Source: Branchiostoma floridae (taxonomy: Eukaryota; Chordata; Leptocardii; Amphioxiformes; Branchiostomatidae). Taken from it: 64,000 nt of DNA. Below, piece by piece: positions 35,301 to 42,800 of the stretch. The notes beneath the pieces were generated by a model. That model was not told where the DNA came from and made no database searches. It worked only from the letters and a program-made list of their open reading frames with translations. Position 1 is the stretch's first letter; every line of letters begins with the position of its first letter. The position numbers and the translations under genes were made by a program. The stretch is taken from assembly GCF_000003815.2 (NCBI RefSeq), contig NC_049992.1:17457432-17521431 (forward strand), written 5' to 3'.

Positions 35301-37538
35301 AAACCTTGACTAGAGCTGAGTACGGCAGTTTGTCCATCTCCAGAAGCTCCTCCTCCCCCGTCCTTCCCGCCAGCTGGCCCTTCAGGATCCTCCCCGCCGT
35401 CACAGTGGACACGCCCATCCCGTCGCCTAGAAACAGCACCAGGTTCTTGGCCACGCCCGTCCTGGGTTGGAGTTGGAGAACATCCTGTATGTCCTGCCAT
35501 GCCAGGTTGTTCCAGTAGTCAGGGCGCCTTTCCTCCTCTAGATGGGAATGAATAATAATCGATGATGTCATCATGGTCCTGTTCTATTGCAGACCTTACG
35601 AAAGTCGCTGTACTATAAGATCTATGTTTTATTAGCAGACGCCGGAGAATGTTTGTGAAAACCCAATAGGGCAGCTATATGTCTAAACAGAACAAGGGCG
35701 GGAGCTGGTGTATTGCAAACACCTATGAGTGGAGTCATCCAGAGGACAGAGGTGATCAGGCTACCGTATATATAAAGTGTCAAGATCTGTCAACACATTT
35801 ACGACCTAAGGCGTACGCAGCGGGGTAACTGAAGCAAAAAGGACAACGACAGGGGATGACAACTGATCATCTCGCATTCTTTGCGACTAACCTCTCAGCG
35901 ACTTAACTGTGTCTAAAACTATGCACGTCGCCAATAGCATCTGCGTTGTCGCAAAAAAAGGTTCCTTTGGGGGCTTTGGGTGACATCCTGGTAAAAGTTT
36001 GCTACCGAGAAAGAATTTGTTTAGATGCTAAACGACTAACAGGGCTGGACTGTTATCAAATGCCAATGAAGATCCCTTGAGGCCTGACACTGATAAAAAC
36101 CTTCTGCCACGCTGTGGCACATGGACAATGGAACTGTCATCAGTTTCGAAGCCAGACTGTTTCCAAACCCCCTCCCCAGTTAGCCTTAATGCCGGACTTC
36201 ACTACACTACAACTTACAAGCTCCTTGGCTCTAGTCTAAGGGCAAACATAACCCCGCAGGAGTGTCAACTTTGCTAGCGGGGTATATGGCTTTCCTACAT
36301 AGGGCGATATCCTCCACTAAAGTCTAAACTAAGGGGTCGGGGTCTGGCATCCAGACTATCAGTTTCCAATTCGGTCGTTAGAACGCATCAGACAGGTCAT
36401 GTATCAGGTTCGGGTCACGAGCGTAACTGATAACTGAACTGGATATTCTCCAGCTGGTTTTCCAACATTTGTACATGTAGGGTGTAGGCACTGCCACTGA
36501 AAAAGGTCCGATAGGACACGACAAGTTAAGAGAGAGATTGAAAGAGAGATTGAGAAGGGGGTGAGAGAGGGGGCGAGGGAGAATATCAAGGGGGAGGGGG
36601 GAATATCGAGGGGGAGAGGGGAAAGAGAGAGGGAGAGAAAGAGAGAGAAACATACACCTGAATACGAACGCAAACCGTGTCAGCGCCATCATCAGTAACG
36701 TCAGTTTAGATGACATAAACACCACAACATCGTTATTTTTTTTATCACGTTCGCAGATACCATAATGTTTTCGGTGTGTAACTGCAGTAGTTAAAGTACT
36801 ACAATATTCAGTGTCCATGTCATTCAGACCCTATAGGTTGCCTACCGTGACTTAGCATGTGGTAATGTCCCACAGCTGTCTCGAGGCCAACCCGGACTGA
36901 CCGTAGGTCAACATTTGACAATGCACGTATCATTTACCGCTCGTACTACTACGTACTCTAGTCTACATGCTAGTTTTTTCGACTCTAGAGCCAATATGAT
37001 CCCACACCCCCTACCACCACCCCCCACCCCGGCCCAGAGTTTATTTTCTTGTGTCTAATCGGGTCTAATTGTGGGGCATGTTGGCATAGCCAGATAGGAT
37101 TCTATAGCCAAGAGGTGTAGGCACCGGGGACGTACCACGTCCAGGCTAACTACTAGCCCGGGTGCCATCCTAGTAGTGCTCTGTACATGTAGCTGATAGC
37201 CCCGCGGTACTCTAACTAGGATGGCATTCAGTCTACGTTAATTAATACTACACACGTACGAAGGTAGAGCGCATTGATGTCAAACTCAAAGTCATTATCG
37301 ACTGTATCACAACAGGCCCCCTGGGTAGCCCCCTGTCGGACTGTCTGTGTTAGAATTTGGCCATGGAGCCGGGGAGCTAGCGCGTGTAACCCGTGGACAC
37401 AGTCTGGAATCCAGACTACATGTATACCCTTCATGTATGGCTGTGATACAAGTACATACCGGTTTGAGCCGAACAGATCAGAACCCATGCCGACCACCAC
37501 GCCGCTACAAGCACGAACTTCACCGGAGCTCCAAACAT
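14381..37538 (-). CDS. Alkaline phosphatase copy 1 (AP-1), interrupted, exon 10 not visible
   Basis: Exons on the minus strand, 5' to 3': 37460-37538 (signal peptide, ATG at 37538), 35305-35537, 33993-34167, 32703-32781, 28132-28228, 18552-18753, 17192-17332, 16465-16656, 15727-15849, [exon 10 missing], 14381-14509. All are flanked by GT/AG, and sizes and phases equal those of AP-2 apart from the first and last exons. Key residues: FLGDGMG (Zn aspartate), [12 protein letters not shown] (nucleophile Ser), EG...KIDLGHHD (Mg Glu, Zn Asp and His) and [13 protein letters not shown]. The 173-bp exon carrying the last zinc His is expected at about 15.0-15.7 kb, where a 300-bp foldback and a 100-N gap lie. 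The final exon (ERCRTSR...LLLLKTII) encodes a hydrophobic GPI-type tail, but its stop comes from the retrotransposon, giving the ending ISNLY. Hydrolyses phosphate monoesters at the cell surface if functional; it may be a decaying copy. Confidence 0.85.
14638..14853. repeat. Diverged two-unit direct repeat in AP-1 intron 10
   Basis: Positions 14638-14735 and 14758-14853 both run GCAACTACA...TTCCTGACGTCAC with similar spacing (about 120-bp period) and many substitutions. Each unit ends with a CRE-like TGACGTCA. Sequence just left (14520-14620) is still alignable with AP-2 intron 10. Confidence 0.75.
15101..15405. repeat. Foldback element with about 110-bp arms
   Basis: Arm 15101-15214 (including GTAACCAACACCAAGTTAG and CGGAATGGACCCGTCTGCTG) is reverse-complemented at 15291-15403 with few mismatches, around a 76-bp GC-rich centre. 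It sits where AP-1 exon 10 is expected, beside the gap. Confidence 0.9.
15413..15512. other. Assembly gap (100 N) in AP-1
   Basis: Placeholder gap between exons 9 and 11 of AP-1; the unseen exon 10 may be inside. Confidence 0.98.
15968..16349. repeat. Perfect 191-bp tandem duplication in AP-1 intron 8
   Basis: The unit beginning ACCACAGATGTATTTC at 15968 repeats at 16159 with no difference that I can find. The parent sequence is conserved once in AP-2 intron 8 (41157-41205, TTTCAAAGACATTCTGCTAG). A recent duplication or an assembly artefact. Confidence 0.9.
17043..17142. other. Assembly gap (100 N) in AP-1 intron 7
   Basis: Placeholder gap; the neighbouring exon 7 is complete. Confidence 0.98.
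17418..17457. repeat. 20-bp unit repeated twice
   Basis: CGCTATCCCGTTACACAATA occurs twice in direct tandem in AP-1 intron 6, close to exon 7. Confidence 0.85.
17690..18145 (+). repeat. GC-rich retroposon-like fragment with (CAA)n tail
   Basis: A stretch much richer in GC than its surroundings, ending TTGCAAAACAACAACAACAACAA. A simple (CAA)n tail at the right end is typical of a 5'-truncated LINE or a SINE on the plus strand. No domain could be recognised in translation. Confidence 0.45.
18163..18335. repeat. MITE family A, copy 2
   Basis: Inverted arms TCCAAGCAGAGGTTAGGCTC ... ATCGGGCTTTCTAATTTG and CAAAATAGAAAGCCCGAT ... GCTTGGAGAGTA. It is the same family as 6872-6995 and 63657-63869, inserted next to the (CAA)n tail and about 220 bp downstream of AP-1 exon 6. 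Confidence 0.88.
20055..23579 (-). CDS. Transposase-like gene of the long-TIR transposon, broken by frame changes
   Basis: Three consecutive minus-strand frames read as one protein. Segment 1 (from ATG 23579 to about 22590) has a zinc module: CPKH...CAHPEHKG...ICDLC. Segment 2 (about 22590-20430) carries the core; numbering within the 807-aa open frame, C/H-rich cluster [12 protein letters not shown] at about 274-285, then a probable RNase H-fold with Asp357 (ISDWAMKF), Asp441 (RSDNAG) and Asp479 (GKDICDR), 37 residues apart as in DD(35-37)D/E enzymes, then a C2H2 finger (C612, C617, H630, H636). Segment 3 (about 20430-20055) ends in TCTCQD. The first break lies in a run of eight C at 22588-22595; the second near 20430. 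I recall similar uncharacterised proteins in cnidarians and other invertebrates but no named superfamily. Probably inactive as assembled, unless the breaks are sequencing errors. Confidence 0.75.
23640..24980. other. Noncoding part of the transposon upstream of its gene
   Basis: AT-rich, no domain recognised; includes a G-rich run (GGGGTGGGGGGGTGGGGG) at about 24850-24880. Presumably holds the transposase promoter. Confidence 0.5.
25465..27946. mobile_element. Palindromic non-autonomous element sharing TIRs with the neighbouring transposon
   Basis: The sequence from 25465 matches 19021-19320 in direct orientation, then diverges (GGCGGCCATGTTGGATTTCC). The right half reads the same in reverse: 27414-27662 (+) equals 25803-25555 (-), and 27101-27472 (-) matches 25745-26120 (+). 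The arms, about 1 kb each, extend to roughly 26470 and 26750. The right end (CTCATGCAATGACTCTTAA at 27924-27942) is complete and inverts the left end of the neighbour at 18826; the left end lacks the outer 200 bp. No transposase is present. Confidence 0.85.
26500..26610. repeat. Hairpin MITE at the centre of the palindrome
   Basis: TAGCCTGAGTGTCATCCTAG ... CATACTCACCCCTC pairs with GAGGGGTGAGTATG ... CTAGGATAATACTCAGGCTA. A related TAGCCTGAGTATCATCCTAG end occurs at 47498. It either forms or interrupts the centre of symmetry. Confidence 0.85.
28304..28932. repeat. Foldback element with tandem-repeat arms
   Basis: Arms 28304-28504 and 28731-28932 are inverted copies beginning GGGGTGCCTAAGCATTCGCACGAA. 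Each arm is built of degenerate short repeats of the type TTCGCACGAAT..TATG. The 226-bp centre is unique and GC-rich. This is the architecture of Drosophila FB elements, whose arms are also arrays. It lies in AP-1 intron 4, about 75 bp from exon 5. Confidence 0.88.
29050..29302. repeat. Inverted repeat pair of about 30 bp
   Basis: GCACGTCACCGGAACGTACT (followed by GCGCCTGCGC) near 29050-29080 is reverse-complemented near 29271-29302, just upstream of the first promoter-like cassette. Confidence 0.85.
29341..29415 (+). promoter_or_regulatory. Promoter-like cassette 1 (CCAAT, CRE, ETS, TATA)
   Basis: Inverted CCAAT box (ATTGG, 29342-29346), CRE TGACGTCA (29358-29365) fused to an ETS site CTTCCGG, and TATATATA (29381-29388), in that order over 50 bp. 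A start site near 29412-29420 would be expected. Plus strand, opposite to AP-1. Confidence 0.6.
30832..31257 (+). other. Array of five conserved hairpin motifs
   Basis: Motifs at 30832-30865, 30955-30990, 31050-31081, 31135-31168 and 31220-31257 share the core TGCGA-GGGGT-CCGCGG followed by a G-rich/AG tail, closed by stems: CTCCAG/CTGGAG, CGTTCAG/CTGAATG, TCCAG/CTGGA, ATCCAG/CTGGAT and TTATCCAGC/GCTGGATAA. Stem bases change in pairs between copies (C-G to T-A; C-G to A-T), while spacers of 50-95 bp have diverged. This pattern suggests selection for structure, as RNA or DNA. Confidence 0.7.
31977..32055 (+). promoter_or_regulatory. Promoter-like cassette 2 (CCAAT, CRE, ETS, TATA)
   Basis: Same order as cassette 1: ATTGG, TGACGTCA (31996-32003), CTTCCGG, TATATATA (32019-32026). 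Spacing is identical. Confidence 0.6.
32141..32162 (+). repeat. Perfect GC hairpin
   Basis: GCGCCCGC, six-base loop, GCGGGCGC. It lies 115 bp downstream of the TATA box of cassette 2. Confidence 0.7.
32397..32642. repeat. MITE family B, copy 1
   Basis: Ends AAGGTGATATCTCACTGCAC and TGCAGTGAGATACCACCTT are inverted, with inner GGCACTGCGGGGT / CCCCGCAGTG and a conserved AT-rich middle (GAACGAATTTTCTTACGTTTTG). It lies about 60 bp past AP-1 exon 4, in intron 4. Confidence 0.88.
32870..32990. repeat. TATC/CTAT and CT microsatellites
   Basis: Imperfect ATCT repeats followed by (CT)n in AP-1 intron 3. Confidence 0.8.
33243..33341. repeat. Short foldback
   Basis: GGTATTTGAGGATATCAAGTCGACG near 33245 and its inverse CGTCGACTTGATATCCCCAAATACC at 33317-33341. 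Confidence 0.85.
33362..33751 (+). pseudogene. RTE-like LINE ORF2 C-terminal fragment
   Basis: The plus-strand translation in pieces shows the C-terminal pattern of RTE-type ORF2: [13 protein letters not shown], then [11 protein letters not shown], then [14 protein letters not shown], followed by a basic G-R-P-N region. Interrupted by stops. It ends in GAACTGAACTGAACTG, a short tandem tail as seen at RTE 3' ends. 5'-truncated insertion in AP-1 intron 3. Confidence 0.75.
33754..33931 (-). pseudogene. Partial tandem copy of AP-1 exon 3
   Basis: The unit (intron boundary ATAGGTTACCCCGCGGTTAAAG plus 3' two-thirds of exon 3) is duplicated from 33944-34110. The copy keeps the donor (GGTAAC) and 115 bp of exon but lacks the 5' part with the nucleophile serine and any acceptor at that point, so it cannot replace exon 3. 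Confidence 0.82.
34290..34640 (-). pseudogene. RTE-like LINE ORF2 C-terminal fragment, minus strand
   Basis: Minus-strand reading frame [20 protein letters not shown] ... [19 protein letters not shown] ... [12 protein letters not shown] is the conserved C-terminus of RTE ORF2. It lies in AP-1 intron 2, in opposite orientation to the fragment at 33.4 kb; the plus-strand left end has a CATA repeat (34272-34288). Confidence 0.8.
34955..35095. repeat. (CGAAC)/(CCAA)/(CAAA) microsatellite
   Basis: Tetranucleotide tracts CGAACCAA, then CCAA, then CAAA in tandem, in AP-1 intron 2. Long open frames here are artefacts of the repeat. Confidence 0.95.
35117..35226. repeat. MITE family F, copy 1
   Basis: TAGCCAGTGTTTACACAATCTCTCGCTGGCTG at the left and CCGCTAGGAGCGCGATTTTAGTCAGGCTA at the right. 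Both blocks recur at 57308-57392. The terminal TAGCC/GGCTA is inverted. Confidence 0.75.
36529..36650. repeat. Purine-rich GA/GGGA tract
   Basis: About 120 bp of almost only A and G on the plus strand in AP-1 intron 1. Confidence 0.9.
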
Positions 37539-38600
37539 GGTTTCCCGCTGTAGTAATCGGTAGGCTTCGGTCTGTACTACTACACACACGCTTCAAAACA
37601 AAGTTCTCAAATTACTCAAGGACACGTAAATGCGTCCTATGGCTTGGTCACGTTGACAAGGTTTGTTTGCGTACGTATGGGCGTGACCCGTTTAAAGTTG
37701 ACTGATGTTCCGCTTGGGTTCGGGGAAGGGATGTACAAGTGGGAGTTGACTGTGCATGCGTTAAAAATTGACCTCTACTTTTCTGAAGGTCATATCTGGC
37801 CGGGGGCGAAGAATGGGATGTAATTAGGCCCCGGGGGTTAATGATTGCGTAACGTAGGCTACCTGGAAAGGTAAAGGATAGTTAACGAACCGGAAATGAC
37901 GTATGAGTTTGTCAAACGGGAGTTTATTGCGCATGCGTCATAAATTCACCTCTACTTTCCTAAATATCGTTCCAGGCCTGGGATGGGATGGGGTGTGGCT
38001 GTAATTAGCCTGGATTCCATACCCCAACCTCAAGATATATCTTTCGTGTTGGGGTCTGGCAACATGGCTGTAGAAAGGTTCTCGAAGGCCCGTTGATCAG
38101 TGGGAGGAGAACCTAGGATTGATGACCACTCACACCCCAGGTAGCCAGCTACAACACACCACAGTTGGTCAGCAGGCTATCACAGTAGGGAATCAGCTAC
38201 GTTATGGATTCAAAAAGTACAGTTGGGGGTCTTTAACCAATCATGGCAGGGGTGTAATTACCTCCTGCTGATCCTGTGTTGTTCTATTGGTGGGGTTTTT
38301 TGCCCACTATAAGGTGCAAAATTGAGAAGAGTTCCTATCCCATTCGGCCAGACCCCTGCACGATAGATACTTGAGATCGGGCTGGGGTTTGGTAACCAGG
38401 CTAGGCTGTAATAAGCCCCCTGGGGTAAGAGATTGCGAAATGTAGGCTACCTGGAAAGGTTAAGGATAGTTAACGAAGCGGAGTTTGTGCTAGGGCTAAT
38501 CTCCGACCAAATGTACGGTTACATTTGACTACCAAGCAATATGCACGCACTCCATTTGAATGTAGGGTTATTTGCATATAGTCATTACCAACATAAAAGC
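37539..38600. other. Intergenic region upstream of AP-1, with local duplications
   Basis: Probable AP-1 promoter region, but no clear TATA box next to the signal exon. Blocks are repeated: GCATGCGT.AAAATT.ACCTCTACTTT at 37756 and 37930, and GTAGGCTACCTGGAAAGGT.AAGGATAGTTAACGAA at 37853 and 38440. No gene. Confidence 0.6.
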
Positions 38601-38627
38601 AGAATCAAAACAAACAAAGAACATGCC

Positions 38628-39385
38628 ACTGCTATTTGGAAAGTGTTTATAATAAATCATTCTCATGCAATGACAGAGGTAGTTTTTTTAGCATGACACA
38701 TGTTATAATAGGATAAGGATACAACACATACGGTGTGTTTGACTACAGAATAAAACAAAATGCCCATAACAAGTATAAAGTCATGGACATCTGTATATAT
38801 GTTACAACACTTCAAACAAGAAATAAAGTGAACACTAGCACTTGTATAATGTTAGGTTTTTTCTTTCTTTATAAATTAACGTATATATAATAACTAGTCA
38901 ATCTCAGGGTACAAACGTTTGGCAAAAGAACAAGAAGAAAATTTCTGTCGGTAAATCATTATTTGTTTGTATCAGAATCCACATTTCGACACTTTGCATA
39001 ATAAGAAGACCGATTATACCACAGCACTTAACTATGTTTCCTAAAACTACGCCTCGTAATGTCTATGCACATATTGCTAAGAAACAAAAGTTTTAAAGAA
39101 ATACATATCTAGCACGACTACAAAGAATAGGACTATATAAAATCCTATGGACAACTATCACATATCTGTAAGTGTTGTGTCACGCATGAAACTGCATACT
39201 TGCAGCAACGACACCTAGCGGAAAATTACCATAACGCCCTGATAAAGGTGGTTGGCAAGTTGCAGAGCCATCGCTTGGGTTTACTTAGTATATACAAGTA
39301 TCTCAAAGGAACTTTATTTTAAAACAATATATGATAAAATCTCTGAGACACAACTTTTATATGTAGTTTGGAACAAGAAACTGGG
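38628..39385 (-). other. AP-2 3' flank, paralogous to 5486-6860
   Basis: Noncoding sequence downstream of AP-2 that aligns in patches with the displaced AP-1 flank, marking the extent of the tandem duplication. Confidence 0.65.
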
Positions 39386-39388
39386 TAG

Positions 39389-39735
39389 GACATAAGAATT
39401 TTCTTTTACACAACCTATTTTTTTTTTCTCATCTGGTGACGTTCCGATTTCTGATCAAGTAGACATCTTCCTCAAAGCTTCTAACTGGAGTTCTGCTATT
39501 CTCGTTGCTATATATATATATATAGCCAATGTAGGTGGCGCTTTCGGGGGGAGAACACTATCCCAGACGTGGCTGGGTTTGTACCCTCCTCGAGTCGTCC
39601 CGGTTCATCACTGGGGTGGACTTCCTTATCCAGACTACTTCGAAACGTCAGCAGGTGAGAAAAAATGGTTTTGTAAAAGAAAACTCTTATGTTCTATTAT
39701 CTACCAACGTGATGAACTTATTTTCTGAAACAAGT
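39389..39735. repeat. MITE family E, copy 1
   Basis: Inverted ends ATAAGAATTTTCTTTTACACA and TTGTAAAAGAAAACTCTTAT, followed by CTACCAACGTGATGAACTTATTTTC. The inner CTTCTAACTGGAGTTCTGCT...TAGCCAATGTA block recurs at 41739-41790. Confidence 0.82.
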
Positions 39736-39810
39736 TAGAAGTATTTTCCAAACAAGTCATGAATTGGGCGTAGTAACATAGTATTACCAGACGAACCCTC
39801 ACTTATCCTC

Positions 39811-42800
39811 TCAGTTGATAATAGTTTTGAGTAGAAGCAGGGTGATGAAGACAGTGAACCCGCTCCAGGTGTGCTGGTCTCCAGCTGAGGTCTGGTTGCG
39901 GGAGGTTCGGCACTTCTCCTGAAAGGTGTAAAATGTCTCATTCATGAGTAATTTCATAACATGGCACGCTATGTTATTGTTAAACAGGTGTCTTATGGAC
40001 GCGTTCCTAATTAAGGAACCTACAGAAAATGCACCAAGGTTATTCATTCTATGTTGAGTACTATATAATGAAAAAAATGGCAACAACCTCTAACGTATTG
40101 AAATTACAAGTAAAACTTCGATATACCATGCAAGAGGCTCTTTTTCGCTGCTAGCGAACGACCAAAACCCAGGACATTTAATCTCTAACCTGGCACAAGA
40201 TAATGGAAATTGAAGTAGTTTTTAGAATGTTTGCATATGTGAGAGGAAATGAACCAACCGTGTACTCTCCTATACAGGCGGCGTACTTCATGACGTGTGC
40301 CACGTACACCTGCTCGTGCAGTCCCCGGAACAGGTGCGCCATCGGCCCGTCAGCGAACACTGACACGTCCTCCCCGCCATGACTCTCATACTTCATAGGG
40401 ACGGCCGCCTGCTGGCGGTAATTTTTGTCCGCTAGGATGACAAGGAAATGGATTTTTTTAATTGACAGTTGGTCCTTCTGGATCAACTTGAACTGTAAAT
40501 CCCAACTATAAAAAATATCCAACTTTTTGATTTTTCAAATCTTTTTCAGACAGGGCGATATAGTCTTTTTGCAATTTATGACCTACTGATTGAAGAGTCA
40601 CGTGCTTTATCTATATAACGTTACGTTACGTCACAGACACAGTGGATTACTCATTCCTTGACAAAGAGTCAGTCATTAAATCTTGGTAAGTCTAGTTTTT
40701 GTTGCCAAATACGGTTCAACTTGCATAGTAGATTTAACGGACAATAATCATTTTGATAGGCTGGATTGAATATACGCACATACACAAAGTTTTTACTTGT
40801 ACATGCAATGTATAAAGGCGCTTAATGCACCTGTTGTGCCCTCCAATTAAAAATCAAACAATGAAAAGAATTTTTCTGTAGTGCTATATCACCTGTGTCG
40901 ACCCCCGTGAGGTTCTGTCTTCCTCCCAGACTCCCTCCCGGACCGTTTCCGTACAGGATGTTGGTAAAAGGCATCCCATCCAGGACGATATTGTCATCAC
41001 TTTTGGGCACAATACCTGGACAACAAAGGATCAATTAACAGTTGATTGGTGAGCAGGTGTACATATAGTTCCTCTAAGATTAGTGGTAATCATTCTTGTC
41101 CTGTTTGTCTATCTGGTTACAAGAGTGGTTGTTCAGATAGAGCAAAGGTCGCCGATGTGTTTCAAAGACATTCTGCTAGGGGTCCTTCCTGAACCAGAAA
41201 TAAAGGTTGCGTACATTCGTTCGCGACGCCCAACGTTGAACAGAGAGGTGGGGTGACACAAGTTATCTGGAACCTACGACCCGTTGCTGCTTACCTATGC
41301 TTCTGACGTCAGCCAATGGCCTTATTAGTTTGGAATGGAAGAAGAGGAAGAAAGGGAGGGAAAACAATATGTTTCCCTTCCGTAAAGGCAAACGTAAAAA
41401 ACATAGTTTACCCAAAATAGGTGTTCCTCTGGGCGCGTACCCCCCGAAACCAAACATATGGGAGTGGTCTGCCGTCACAGTGATCAGGGTTTCATCCAGG
41501 TCAAGCATGTTCTTCCCCACGGCGATGGCGTCATTGAAGGCTACGAGGTCATTAAGCGCATGCGCTGCCAAGCCGAAATGGTGGCCAAGGTCAATCTTGG
41601 AACCTTTGTAAACAGTAGGAAAAAATAATGTGGCATACTCGTGATAAAAATGCACATTTTCAAATAAGATCTCATCCATCGATATAGGAGTTTTCTTTTA
41701 CACATCCAGTTCGTGCCTGTCAGACATGTTCCTCAGAGCTTCTAACTGGAGTTCTGCTTCTCGCCGCTATATGTAGCCAATGTAAGTGCCGCTTTTGCGG
41801 CGAGAACACAATGCCAAAACTTGTTATGTAAAAGAAAACTCCTATATCCTATGATCTACCAACCTAATGAAATTATTTTCGGAAAAATCTCATCTATGTT
41901 CAAATGTGTCATGGCATGTGACTAAAACATTTAGTAAAACGGGTATGAAAAAATATGAAATTCCCTACTTGTGATGAAAAATATCTGTTATTGAATGCAA
42001 CAAACATAAACAGGGACAAGGCGACTTGAACTAAAGCTATACAACTTATGTCAACAGCGTCGTTTATCTAATTATAAGCCCCCCCCCCCCCCACTTGAAC
42101 TGGAGCCGCAACCTCGTTGCGACCGCTCTGCGACACTGTTTCACATTTTGCATGGAATTCCAATTAGGAAGTCAAGGGTCACACAGATTCAATTAAGGTC
42201 GCAGCGAGATCGCAGCGCGATCGCCGTCTAGTGGAATGGGAGCTTTACATGTCATTTCACAAGAGCCTTACCCTCCACCAATAGGAAGAAGCCGTTTGGA
42301 TTTTTGGAAAGTATCTGTATGGCCTTGGTTGTCATCTCGGCGATGGTTGGTTCACCTGCCGGGTCGTCCTCATTGTCCAGGGAGTACTGCATGTGGTCTG
42401 GCTCGAAAAGGCCTAAAATGATAGGGGATGATTTAACTGGAGTTTAAATTTAAATTTAATAAAGATATGCAAAGTTTCTTACGAAAACAAAAACGTATGC
42501 ACGCTGGCCCCATACAAAATACCTAACATGCTATATAGCGAATGTGATAGTCAAATGTGAGGATTCTTTTACAGAACTTGAGTTGAACAACGGAACTTGA
42601 GTTTTTGGTACATTGTGGTTATAAAGAAGACCCTTATGGCTTTCTTGTGGAGAAAATTGAACGTACAGTCAGCACTGATCTCAAATTTACCCATGAGAAA
42701 GTCGGTTTCTGCCGGATCGACCTGGTCGAACTCCGCCTTCCTCCAGACGTACCGCGCGGCGGCACCTTGTTTCCCGTCCTGCCACTCCTGGATCAGATCA

